From assembly GCA_937877455.1 (NCBI GenBank), contig CALFIU010000096.1, forward strand, positions 1-32,457: a stretch of 32,457 nt of DNA, in the 5' to 3' direction. Made by a program: the position numbers and the translations under genes. The notes beneath the pieces were generated by a model. That model was not told the DNA's origin and did no database searches. It saw only the letters and a list, made by a program, of their open reading frames with translations. This DNA is from an uncultured Bacteroidales bacterium (GTDB taxonomy: Bacteria; Bacteroidota; Bacteroidia; Bacteroidales; UBA3824). Shown piece by piece: positions 1 to 8,018 of this stretch (positions are counted from its first letter, which is position 1; every line of letters starts with the position of its first letter).

Positions 1-2052
1 TGTTCCATGCTTTCTGTTTTTCCTTTTGACTTCAGCTCCATTATCGCTATCAGACTCTGATTCAAAAAATAACTTCTTCTTATTTTTATTACTTTGTATT
101 TGCAAAATATCATTTCCACTTTGATAGCTTTTTATTCCAATAAAATGGTTATCATCAAAATATATATTATTAAAAGGGATATTTATTTTTCTTTCTAAAT
201 TATCATTTTTATTTAATTTTTTATCTTGTTTTATTTCATTTATAATATTATTATTTATAGTATTGATATTTATAACATTATTAATAGAGTTATTTATATT
301 ATCATTTTTACCTTTTGATTCTTCTTCAATAATCATTTTAAAAGAACTATTATTTGAAGATTTTTTATTAATATCTTTTTCTTCATCCATATGCTCTTCT
401 TCTTTTACTTTATATAAAGTTGAAAGGCCAATATTATTATTATTAGCATTACCACTATTATTATCATTAAAATAATTACTATAATTATTTTGCTCTTTTT
501 CAAATATCATTTGTGCTTTGACATATTCCAAATAATTCTGTCTTTTTTGTTCTTCTGTTAATATTATCTCTTTTTCTTTTTTGGCCTTTTTACATTCTTC
601 CACAAGATTATTATATTTTTGTATAGTATAATCATTTATTTTAATAGTGTTGTTATCATTATAAATTATTTCTTTATAATATACTAATAAAACTGGATAA
701 AAGAAAGTTTTAGGATTCTTTTTGATTTGCTCAACTGTGATTTCCCAATAAACTTCATGAATTGAATTTAGTTCTTTTATCTTATCATCATTATATAACA
801 CAAATTTATTATTTTGAATATTAAACATCACATTAACATAGTGTGAAAGTGTGGAATTGTATAGGATCATCCCTAGCAAATTATATATTATTCTTTGTTT
901 GTTATTATTATGGACACAAAAGAATAAATTATTCAAGTCATCTTCCAAAGATAATAAATATAAGAATTTAATGACATTTTTTACTTCTATATTCTTAGTA
1001 TTCCAAATGCAATTTAACAGGAGGAATGTAGGATACTCTGGTCCATTACACTTCAGTATTCTTTTTATTTGGTTTCCGCATTTTTGGCAATTTTTGAAAT
1101 AATTTAATGAAATTATGCGTGAAAATTTGAATAAATTGTGGTTATAGTTTTGAAAGTGGAGATGATTTTTATTAATTTCATTCATTATTTCATCTACATA
1201 GATATGATATATGAAGTTATCTTTGTCGTATTTTTTTGTAATTTTTTTTTGGCAAAATCCATTACATTGAATTTCTTCTATTAAATTAATAAAAAAATAT
1301 TTATGTACTTCAATTTGATTATTTTTATTTATGATATTTAATAAAAATGTCAGTAATTCAACTGGATCTGCGACTTTGTTTAATTCGTAGAAATTATTGG
1401 AAATTAAATCTAAATACTCTCTCAGTTCAGTCGTGTGAAGGATTGTTATACCTCTTTTTTCTAAATTTGATAAAATACTTTGGTATTCAAATAGTGTTTT
1501 TCCTAATAAAAATAAAAAAAAATCAATATTATTAAAATTAGTAATATTGCTATTACTAAAATTAAGACTATCTTTTTTATTTTGATATAATTTAATTAAA
1601 TATTCATTTATACAAGGAAAAAAATATAATAAATGAATGACAACATTTATATAGCAAGAATTTTCTCCGTACTTATTTTCAAATCCGACATACAGAGAAT
1701 TACTTTCAATTTTTCTTTCGATTAAAGATAAGTTTTTTAGATTTATAGTATTTGGGTCGTAATGATTTGTTCTCTTTTTGTCAGAAGTCTGCTTTTTCTC
1801 AGGAGATTCACTTAAAGGGCCGATGAACTCAAAATGATAATAAGTATTTCCCCTATTTTTATTTCTTCCATCTCCCACACTTATTTCTCTCTCGTATTTG
1901 TTCATTTCATAATGGAATTGATTAAGTTCTTGACTACTTTTATTTTTCTGAGAGATTTTCTTGTTTTTAGGATCACTTCTTCGAGTATCTTTGCTTTGTC
2001 CTTGGTACGAAAGAAAAAGATTAAAATTGCTGTCCTCATTGTAGGAGTACAT
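1..2052 (-). CDS. Eukaryotic-type ubiquitin-specific protease-like protein (USP/peptidase C19), 3' end outside window
   Basis: One minus-strand frame stays open from the stop at 2143-2145 to the window edge. The first ATG is at 2052, giving at least 684 residues. I see a USP Cys box (GFENKYGENSCYINVVIHLL, Cys133, codon 1654-1656), a Cys pair C322-x2-C325 with an earlier C263-x3-C267 that could bind zinc, and a His box (LGMILYNSTLSHYVNVMF, His404) followed by YNDDKIKEL (Asp422/423) and a WEI...FFYPVLLVYY end. Motif order and spacing match the USP fold, most like the USP53/54 group. After the domain come a charged coiled-coil-like stretch (about 480-530), a tail rich in Asn, Asp, Lys and Glu, and a basic KRKNRKHG segment. 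GC is very low. Gln is encoded by CAA/CAG with no in-frame TAA/TAG, so a ciliate code is not needed. No intron is evident. Known USPs cleave ubiquitin conjugates, which bacteria lack. I infer either a gene taken from a eukaryote or a chimeric contig. Confidence 0.8.
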   Translation of the reverse strand, partial: MYSYNEDSNFNLFLSYQGQSKDTRRSDPKNKKISQKNKSSQELNQFHYEMNKYEREISVGDGRNKNRGNTYYHFEFIGPLSESPEKKQTSDKKRTNHYDPNTINLKNLSLIERKIESNSLYVGFENKYGENSCYINVVIHLLYFFPCINEYLIKLYQNKKDSLNFSNSNITNFNNIDFFLFLLGKTLFEYQSILSNLEKRGITILHTTELREYLDLISNNFYELNKVADPVELLTFLLNIINKNNQIEVHKYFFINLIEEIQCNGFCQKKITKKYDKDNFIYHIYVDEIMNEINKNHLHFQNYNHNLFKFSRIISLNYFKNCQKCGNQIKRILKCNGPEYPTFLLLNCIWNTKNIEVKNVIKFLYLLSLEDDLNNLFFCVHNNNKQRIIYNLLGMILYNSTLSHYVNVMFNIQNNKFVLYNDDKIKELNSIHEVYWEITVEQIKKNPKTFFYPVLLVYYKEIIYNDNNTIKINDYTIQKYNNLVEECKKAKKEKEIILTEEQKRQNYLEYVKAQMIFEKEQNNYSNYFNDNNSGNANNNNIGLSTLYKVKEEEHMDEEKDINKKSSNNSSFKMIIEEESKGKNDNINNSINNVININTINNNIINEIKQDKKLNKNDNLERKINIPFNNIYFDDNHFIGIKSYQSGNDILQIQSNKNKKKLFFESESDSDNGAEVKRKNRKHGT

Positions 2053-2130
2053 TTTTTTTTCAAAAAAAATACATTGGAGTTTGGTGGTATTAATTGTAAT
2101 TTTTGTGATTTTCAATTGGGCTTGGAATAT

Positions 2131-2149
2131 AAAAAAGGGGCTTTAAGCC
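2131..2149 (-). terminator. Weak candidate terminator after the Omp85-like gene
   Basis: On the minus strand, ten bases after the TAG stop of the Omp85-like gene, GGCTTAAAGCC can form a 4-bp stem with a 3-base loop, followed by CC and six T. The stem is short, so this is only a candidate. It lies inside the open frame upstream of the USP-like ATG, between the bacterial gene and the eukaryote-like one. Confidence 0.3.
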
Positions 2150-2159
2150 AACTTTGCAT

Positions 2160-3461
2160 CTACCATAGCCAACCAACGCTAACATAAAGTCCGCTTTGCC
2201 CATCTTGTTTGTCAAAACAACGTCCATAATCTATTGTTATTACAAAATTATTGTTATATGCAACGTGTAGACCGATTCCTGCATTACTATGCCATTTTTC
2301 TTGACCGTTGACATATCCAGCTTGGAGTAATTGACTATAACGAAAACTTTTTAAAACTCTTCCACTATCGAAAAAACCGCTAAAAGCAAAATAAAGGTCT
2401 TGACCACCAATTTTTGTTTCAATAAACTTCCAACGTAATTCGGCATTCAAAAAAGCATTAGAAAGCCCCACAACACGATTTCTAAGCGTACCACGTAATG
2501 TGCGATTGCCACCAAGTCCGTTGTAAACACATTGGCTGTTGTAGAAAAAAGGCAACATATAAAACGGCATTTCTCCACTCAACTTACTAAAAAAAGAGGC
2601 TCTGTATGTAAATACAAGTGTCCTTTCACAAATACCAAAATATTGGTGAAGTGTAGAATTTATAGCTGTATAACCTCCCCCATTGCCAAGAAATTTTGGA
2701 GAGCCGCTAAAAAAACTTTCTGCCCAAATGCCATGCGTTGGAAAAGCTTCATTGTCGCGCGTGTCATAAATAAGTCCGGCAAGTATTTGAGTTACACTGC
2801 CACCATTTTTTTCGTTGTCTGTTATTATTCCATCTTTTATATATTTGAGATAGAGGTTATTTTGTTCGGTAGGTGTTGGAATTATGTCTTTGCCACTTTT
2901 ACCTTTGTTAAGTTTTTCGCTATCAGGAGCAGCTATGCGATGGTGCATATATATTAATCCCACATACCAATTTAGATTTTCAACTTTTGTTTTGCCACGC
3001 AAACAAGTAAGAACACGCCACAATTTGCGCTCTATGCGGTAATATGCGCGAGAAATATATAGTGGGCTATCTGGGTCGGAAATGTCTGCATCAAAATTAG
3101 CTTCGTAACCATTAAAGCCGTAAAAATCAAGCATTTTCTCGGTTAAATAGTTAATATCGGCAGTTAGACGAAGATTTGTATTGAGAAATTTTTTGTCGTC
3201 ATATATCAAATTATTAATTCCGCTCCCCTTGGTTGTACGACTCCATTCAACATAGATAGATTTTTTGTATTGCGGATAATAATCCTTTCCATAGTCATAA
3301 ACATATCCAAGCGCACCGTATTTAAAACCTTCATCGCTATTGTAAGCAATAGCTGGCAAAGCTCCACCAAATTTCCAACCTTGTTTGCTTGCGTTTTCTT
3401 GTGCATTACAAAGAGTTATTTCTATAATTACTACTAAGGCAATGGCTAAAAAAAATTTCAT
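2160..3461 (-). CDS. Omp85/BamA-type outer-membrane beta-barrel protein
   Basis: 433 residues with an N-terminal signal peptide (hydrophobic run ending LCNAQ, residues 1-21). The body alternates short aromatic strands with Gly/Asn/Asp turns, and the protein ends in LYVSVGWLW, the terminal aromatic typical of proteins inserted by the Bam machinery. Motifs such as GLIYDTRDNEAFPTHG and GLGGNRTLRGTLRNR resemble the 'surface antigen' barrel domain of Omp85 proteins (PF01103), the second matching the conserved RG region of loop 6. No POTRA domains are visible. It is therefore a barrel-only member, common in Bacteroidota, and much shorter than BamA itself (about 800 residues). The role is unknown: membrane insertion, transport, or a patatin-type partner barrel. 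Stop codon is TAG. Confidence 0.75.
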   Translation of the reverse strand: MKFFLAIALVVIIEITLCNAQENASKQGWKFGGALPAIAYNSDEGFKYGALGYVYDYGKDYYPQYKKSIYVEWSRTTKGSGINNLIYDDKKFLNTNLRLTADINYLTEKMLDFYGFNGYEANFDADISDPDSPLYISRAYYRIERKLWRVLTCLRGKTKVENLNWYVGLIYMHHRIAAPDSEKLNKGKSGKDIIPTPTEQNNLYLKYIKDGIITDNEKNGGSVTQILAGLIYDTRDNEAFPTHGIWAESFFSGSPKFLGNGGGYTAINSTLHQYFGICERTLVFTYRASFFSKLSGEMPFYMLPFFYNSQCVYNGLGGNRTLRGTLRNRVVGLSNAFLNAELRWKFIETKIGGQDLYFAFSGFFDSGRVLKSFRYSQLLQAGYVNGQEKWHSNAGIGLHVAYNNNFVITIDYGRCFDKQDGQSGLYVSVGWLW

Positions 3462-3488
3462 TATTTTGATTAATAACGTAAATAAACA

Positions 3489-3524
3489 AAAACAGCGGAG
3501 AAAATAATTTCACCGCTGTTTTTT
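3489..3524 (-). terminator. Strong hairpin terminator downstream of the 3544-3867 gene
   Basis: AACAGCGG and CCGCTGTT plus GAAA/TTTC form a long stem with a 4-base loop and one internal A/A mismatch. It is flanked by A-run and T-run, so it could act in both directions. On the minus strand it follows the stop at 3544 by about 20 bases and precedes the start of the Omp85-like gene, so the two minus-strand genes are probably separate transcripts. Confidence 0.75.
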
Positions 3525-3543
3525 GTACTGTACAAGTGTTAAC

Positions 3544-3867
3544 TTATTTTATAACAGAAGATAACATATTATCGAAAAACTGTCCTATCAATGGTAGAAC
3601 AGCTACTTTTTTTCTTACAGCGTTCAAGATACCAAGAATTGAGAATATAAAACATAAAAATGCAAAAATTCCAGTATTTAAAAAGTTACCAATAATAGAA
3701 CATACTATGTATAACAACAATAAACCAATTCCTTGGCGAATGTGGCAAATTAAATATTCAGTTTTTTCTTTTACTAATACATAAGGAACAAAAACCAAAA
3801 TTCCTATATAACACAAAATGCCCATCACACTATTGGCTGACGAATCAATTTTTTCTTCAATTGCCAT
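3544..3867 (-). CDS. Small multi-pass membrane protein (DUF4870/Tic20-like)
   Basis: 107 residues. A soluble start (MAIEEKIDSSANS) is followed by hydrophobic segments at about 14-32, 48-66 and 68-86. The pattern 'GILCYIGILVFVPYVLVKEKTEYLICHIRQGIGLLLL' is split by a short basic/His loop (HIRQG), as in DUF4870/Tic20-like proteins, where H-x-RQ-G/A-L joins two helices. No catalytic residues are evident and the function of this family in bacteria is not established. It is the first gene of a minus-strand pair, with a hairpin terminator right after it. Confidence 0.6.
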   Translation of the reverse strand: MAIEEKIDSSANSVMGILCYIGILVFVPYVLVKEKTEYLICHIRQGIGLLLLYIVCSIIGNFLNTGIFAFLCFIFSILGILNAVRKKVAVLPLIGQFFDNMLSSVIK

Positions 3868-4003
3868 TTTTGTAAGATTTTAGTTAATAAATATTTTTAT
3901 TTTGTTAATTTACAGACTTTTAGTTGTATTTGTCTATAAATTTACTATGCAAATAAAATAAAAATAATGGTTAATACCAAAAAAATTAGTGTTTTTTCTT
4001 AGT

Positions 4004-4110
4004 TTTTTCATGTTAATTTCATTTGAATCAACATCAATGTGGGCGGACACATAGGCTCGCCCATTAAAATGAAATTGCCGTGATTTTTTTTCATGTTAAT
4101 TTCATTTGAT
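4004..4110. repeat. Repeat cluster: 24-bp direct repeat around a GC-rich hairpin
   Basis: The gene-free stretch 3868-4273 holds this cluster. A perfect 24-bp direct repeat (six T, then CATGTTAATTTCATTTGA) lies at 4004-4027 and 4087-4110. Between the copies is an inverted partial copy (ATTAAAATGAAATT, 4063-4076) and a hairpin TGGGCG/CGCCCA (4041-4046 with 4059-4064), the only GC-rich bases in a very AT-rich spacer. This resembles dispersed REP-like palindromes of bacterial intergenic DNA. The core GTTAATTTCATTTGA is seen again, inverted, in the element at 17166-17402. The rest of the spacer shows no gene. Confidence 0.7.
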
Positions 4111-4223
4111 TGGTAAATTAGAATATCAACTTATCCAAATAAAATTGACACCGACATGTCATAAAACTATTGTAATTTTAAAAAAATCTAAATTTTAGTT
4201 TATCATTAAAAAAAAACAAAAAT

Positions 4224-4256
4224 GTTAAGAATTTATTAACAACATTTTTAATTTTG
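4224..4256 (+). promoter_or_regulatory. Promoter of the rseC-rnf operon with a dyad
   Basis: TAATTTTG at 4249-4256 matches the Bacteroidota -7 box TAnnTTTG and lies 18 bases before the GTG at 4274. Just upstream is an inverted repeat GTTAA-7-TTAAC (4224-4240), where a regulator could bind over the -33 region. No clear TTG -33 element is visible. Confidence 0.5.
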
Positions 4257-4273
4257 CAATAAAAAAAAGTTAA

Positions 4274-4711
4274 GTGGACAACGAAATAAAAAATATTGTC
4301 AATCACGAAGGTAGAATAACTAAGATAACTGATACAACGGTTTTTGCAGAAATTATTAGCGGCTCGGCTTGTGCATCTTGCCATGCCAAAAGTATTTGCC
4401 TACCGAGCGAACAAAAAAAAATACTAATAAAAACAGCAATACCAAGCGATGGAACAAAATATATCGTTGGAGAAAAAGTTATGGTCTGCATGAGCAACAA
4501 AGCTGCAAGAAAATCTGTATTTCTATCGTACATAATGCCATTGATAGCAATATTTGCAGCTATGGGGATATGCAAATATTATAATATTGACGAAAACATA
4601 GGAGGGTTGGCTGCTGCCATAGCTGTAATTGGGTATTACACGGTGTTGTACCTATTTAGGAAAAAAATAGAACAAAAATTTGAATTTACTATAAAAAAAT
4701 TATCAGCGTAA
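4274..4711 (+). CDS. rseC: RseC/MucC family protein (SoxR-reducing system type)
   Basis: 145 residues starting at GTG 4274; this start fits the promoter box 18 bases upstream. The cytoplasmic N-terminus holds the Cys cluster C33-x2-C36-x5-C42 (SACASCHAKSIC) of the RseC/MucC family (PF04246). Two membrane helices follow at about 79-101 and 108-127 and a basic tail ends the protein. In enterobacteria RseC works with an Rnf-like (Rsx) complex to keep SoxR reduced. In Bacteroidota it commonly precedes rnfB, as here, 44 bases before it. Its role is probably in assembly or redox service of Rnf, by inference from position. Likely first gene of the rnf operon. Confidence 0.8.
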   Translation: MDNEIKNIVNHEGRITKITDTTVFAEIISGSACASCHAKSICLPSEQKKILIKTAIPSDGTKYIVGEKVMVCMSNKAARKSVFLSYIMPLIAIFAAMGICKYYNIDENIGGLAAAIAVIGYYTVLYLFRKKIEQKFEFTIKKLSA

Positions 4712-4755
4712 GTTTTTAACTTACACAAAAATAAAAATCAAAAACAAGCAAAAAA

Positions 4756-5649
4756 ATGAATAGTGTAATTGCAATATCCATCATAACGTTGGGCGGCATA
4801 GCAGGGCTTGCAGCCATTATACTTTATGTGGTGTCGCGAAAATTCAAGGTTGAAGAAGATCCACGCATTGACGAGGTCAACGAAATTTTACCTGGCGCAA
4901 ATTGTGGAGGCTGTGGATATGCAGGTTGCCGCAATTTTGCCGAGGCTTGTGTAAAAGACATGACAGGTAAATTTTGCAACGTAGGTGGTGCAGACGTAAT
5001 GAACCAAGTAGCCAAGATTGTAGGAGCAGAAGTTTCCGCACCAGATCCGCTGCTTGCAGTTGTGAGATGTGGAGGTTCTAAAGCCTGCCGCCCAAAAACT
5101 AATAATTACGAAGGAGCCGAAACCTGTGCAATAGTATCGGGAATATACGGAGGACAAACAGGTTGCTCATTCGGATGTTTAGGCTTAGGCGACTGCGAAA
5201 AAGTCTGCAAATTTGACGCAATACACATTAATCCAGAAACAGGATTACCAGAAATAAACGACGAAAAATGTACCGCGTGCGGTGCTTGTGTAAAAACCTG
5301 TCCAAAACACATAATAGAACTACGAAAAAAAGCACCAAAATTTCGCAAAGTATATGTATCGTGCCAAAACCAAGACAAAGGAGCAACAGCCAAAAAAGCA
5401 TGTTCAGCAGCATGCATAGGCTGTGGCAAATGCGTTAAAGCGTGTGCTTTTGAAGCAATAACACTTGAAAACAACCTTGCATACATCGATAGCCAAAAAT
5501 GCAAGATGTGTCGCAAATGCGTAGAGCAATGTCCTACGGGTGCGTTGAAAGAAGAAAACTTTCCACCGCGTAAACCCAAAGAACCTGCCACTGCTCCTCA
5601 AACAGCATCATCCACCGAAAAACCTCAAAATCAACAGCCAACTGCATAA
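4756..5649 (+). CDS. rnfB: RnfB, iron-sulfur subunit of the Rnf complex
   Basis: 297 residues. It begins with one membrane helix (about 4-26), then the Fe4S4 domain of RnfB with C50-x2-C53-x4-C58-x15-C74 (GANCGGCGYAGC). Downstream are three classical ferredoxin motifs: C172-C175-C178-C182, C220-C223-C226-C230 and C249-C252-C255-C259. There is also a variant cluster C137/C141/C147/C151. RnfB is taken to receive electrons from reduced ferredoxin and pass them into the membrane complex. The last 35 residues are a Pro/Gln/Thr-rich tail with no motif. It is followed by rnfC after 11 bases. Confidence 0.95.
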   Translation: MNSVIAISIITLGGIAGLAAIILYVVSRKFKVEEDPRIDEVNEILPGANCGGCGYAGCRNFAEACVKDMTGKFCNVGGADVMNQVAKIVGAEVSAPDPLLAVVRCGGSKACRPKTNNYEGAETCAIVSGIYGGQTGCSFGCLGLGDCEKVCKFDAIHINPETGLPEINDEKCTACGACVKTCPKHIIELRKKAPKFRKVYVSCQNQDKGATAKKACSAACIGCGKCVKACAFEAITLENNLAYIDSQKCKMCRKCVEQCPTGALKEENFPPRKPKEPATAPQTASSTEKPQNQQPTA

Positions 5650-5660
5650 AGAGAAAAAAA

Positions 5661-7004
5661 ATGAATTTAAAATTCAAAACCTTCACAATAGGCGGTGTCC
5701 ACCCCGACGACAAAAAAATAACAGCAGCGAGTCCCATTCAAACGCTCCCGTTACCACAAATAGCCGTCATTCCCTGCGCAATGCACATAGGCGCACCAGC
5801 AGAAATAATAGTAAAACGTGGCGACAAAGTAAAAGTAGGTCAAATAATAGCCACCGCCAAAGGATTTGTATCAGCCAACATACATAGTTCAGTTAGCGGA
5901 ACAGTAAAATCAATAGGCCCAGCACCCGACGCAAGTGGTTATACAAAACAAGCCGTAACCATAACCGTTGAGGGCGATGAATGGGCTGACGGAATTGACA
6001 CATCGCCAGATATAAGATACGATTTCGACAATATTGAACAACAAGAAATAATAAAACGCGTAACAGAAAACGGCATTGTTGGTATGGGCGGTGCAACATT
6101 TCCAACCAACGTAAAGTTGAGTGTTCCGCTCGGCAAAAAAGCTGAAGCCGTATTAATAAACGGTGTAGAATGTGAACCATATCTCACCGCCGACCACAGA
6201 GTAATGCTCGAACACAGCGAAGAAATGCTCATTGGCGTAAAACTGCTTATGAAAGCTGTAAACGTTGAAAAGGCATACATAGGCATAGAAGCCAACAAGC
6301 AAGACGCAATAGAAAAGCTAATAACTCTTTGCCCAAAATTTCCAGGAATAACCGTTGTACCGCTTAAACTAAAATATCCTCAGGGTAGCGAAAAACACCT
6401 TATAAAAGCAATACTCAACCGCGAAGTACCATCGGGAAGATTGCCAATAGACGCAGGAGCTGTAGTACAAAATGCTGGTACTGCATACGCTGTTTATCAA
6501 GCGGTTATGAAAAACAAGCCACTAATAGAGCGTGTTGTAACTGTTACTGGCGATAGCGTTAAAAATCCGGGAAATTTTCTTGTACGCATAGGCACACCAA
6601 TACAAAACCTCATAGATGCTGTTGGTGGCATACCCGAAAACACTGGAAAAATAATTTCTGGAGGTCCAATGATGGGTAAAGCCATTACAACAACAGAAAT
6701 TCCAGTAGCAAAAGGCACGTCGGGAGTATTAATGCTTCCAGAAAGCATAGCACATCGCAAAACAGCAGAACCATGCATACGCTGTGGCAAATGTGTTGAT
6801 GCTTGCCCAATGGGATTGGAACCATATCTACTATCTGCATATAGCAAAAAACAAAACTTTGAACAAGCAGAACTCAACCACATTGCCGACTGCATAGAAT
6901 GTGGATGTTGCGTTTTCAGTTGCCCGTCTAATCGACCGATATTAGACTTTGTAAGATTTGGCAAACAAAATGTATTAAGAATTATAAGATCGCGAAAAAA
7001 CTAA
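5661..7004 (+). CDS. rnfC: RnfC, NADH-binding subunit of the Rnf complex
   Basis: 447 residues. The N-terminus (about 30-90) is a barrel-sandwich domain. The middle holds the Complex-I 51-kDa-like FMN/NAD(H) region with GIVGMGGATFPTNVK (about 137-151) and INGVECEPYLTADHR. Two ferredoxin motifs lie near the end: CIRCGKCVDACP (from about 372) and CIECGCCVFSCP (from about 411). RnfC is the peripheral subunit where NAD+ is reduced or NADH oxidised. It lacks the long C-terminal repeat extension of the gamma-proteobacterial protein, as usual in Bacteroidota. Confidence 0.95.
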   Translation: MNLKFKTFTIGGVHPDDKKITAASPIQTLPLPQIAVIPCAMHIGAPAEIIVKRGDKVKVGQIIATAKGFVSANIHSSVSGTVKSIGPAPDASGYTKQAVTITVEGDEWADGIDTSPDIRYDFDNIEQQEIIKRVTENGIVGMGGATFPTNVKLSVPLGKKAEAVLINGVECEPYLTADHRVMLEHSEEMLIGVKLLMKAVNVEKAYIGIEANKQDAIEKLITLCPKFPGITVVPLKLKYPQGSEKHLIKAILNREVPSGRLPIDAGAVVQNAGTAYAVYQAVMKNKPLIERVVTVTGDSVKNPGNFLVRIGTPIQNLIDAVGGIPENTGKIISGGPMMGKAITTTEIPVAKGTSGVLMLPESIAHRKTAEPCIRCGKCVDACPMGLEPYLLSAYSKKQNFEQAELNHIADCIECGCCVFSCPSNRPILDFVRFGKQNVLRIIRSRKN

Positions 7005-7024
7005 CACTAAGATAATTGATAAAA

Positions 7025-8008
7025 ATGAGCAATATATTAACCATATCGCCGTCGCCACACTTTAAAGACAAACCAACAGTAAAATCGTTGATGTTTGGTG
7101 TATTAACGGCGTTAATACCAGCATTCTGCGTGTCGCTTTATGTTTTTGGCATAGGGACACTATTAACAACGGTGTTCTCTGTTGTTTTCTGTGTAGCGTT
7201 TGAATGGCTTATAACAAAATACATGCTCAACCGCCAACCAACCATTACCGACGGAAGTGCAATCCTAACAGGCGTTTTACTCGCATTCAACCTTCCATCA
7301 GACATCAATCCTGGTATAATATTGGTTGGTGCATTGGTAGCTATTGGCATTGGAAAAATGACTTTTGGCGGACTTGGAAACAACCTTTTCAACCCTGCAC
7401 TTGTAGGACGTGTTTTTCTACTCATTTCGTTTCCAAAACAAATGACAACATGGCCAATACCCCAACAACCATATTTTGATGCAATGACTGGTGCCACTCC
7501 ATTAGTACTTATCAAAGACGAATATAGAAACGCGGGAGTGCAGGCCGTTGACGACAAAATGAATTTTATGGATATGTTTCTCGGCATTGAAGGTGGTTCA
7601 TTAGGCGAAATTGCCGCTATAGCATTGATAATAGGCGGTGCATATATGATTTGGAAAAAAATTATAACATGGCATATTCCAACTGCAATAATAGCCACCG
7701 TATTGATATTCAGCGGATTACTATGGTTGATAGATAGTTCAACATTCGTTAATCCACTATTTCATATTTTAAACGGTGGATTATTACTTGGCGCAATATT
7801 TATGGCAACAGATTATGTTACCTCGCCAATGAGCAACCCCGGAAAAATTGTTTACGGTGTGGGCATTGGTTTGCTTACCGTTATAATAAGAATTTGGGGT
7901 TCGTATCCCGAAGGAATGTCGTTTGCAATATTGATAATGAATGCAGTTGTTCCGCTAATCAACAGAGGATTTAAACCTGTAAGATTCGGTGCAACCCAAA
8001 CAAAATAA
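7025..8008 (+). CDS. rnfD: RnfD, membrane subunit with covalent FMN site
   Basis: 327 residues, paralogue of NqrB. ATG 7025 is chosen over an in-frame TTG nine bases earlier. About nine to ten hydrophobic helices are visible. The flavinylation motif TGAT (155-158, in DAMTGATPL) should carry FMN on Thr158 by phosphoester linkage, as shown for this family. The ending VRFG and conserved NPALVGR (124-130) fit RnfD/NqrB. With RnfA, E and G it forms the ion-translocating membrane part. It lies 20 bases after rnfC and 10 bases before rnfG. Confidence 0.95.
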   Translation: MSNILTISPSPHFKDKPTVKSLMFGVLTALIPAFCVSLYVFGIGTLLTTVFSVVFCVAFEWLITKYMLNRQPTITDGSAILTGVLLAFNLPSDINPGIILVGALVAIGIGKMTFGGLGNNLFNPALVGRVFLLISFPKQMTTWPIPQQPYFDAMTGATPLVLIKDEYRNAGVQAVDDKMNFMDMFLGIEGGSLGEIAAIALIIGGAYMIWKKIITWHIPTAIIATVLIFSGLLWLIDSSTFVNPLFHILNGGLLLGAIFMATDYVTSPMSNPGKIVYGVGIGLLTVIIRIWGSYPEGMSFAILIMNAVVPLINRGFKPVRFGATQTK

Positions 8009-8018
8009 ATTAAATAAA

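Noticed and set aside
263..2187. Several short plus-strand frames rich in Leu, Phe, Ser and Ile
   Set aside because: They are the reverse of the Asn/Lys-rich USP-like minus-strand frame, which is open without interruption across the whole stretch and has recognisable motifs.
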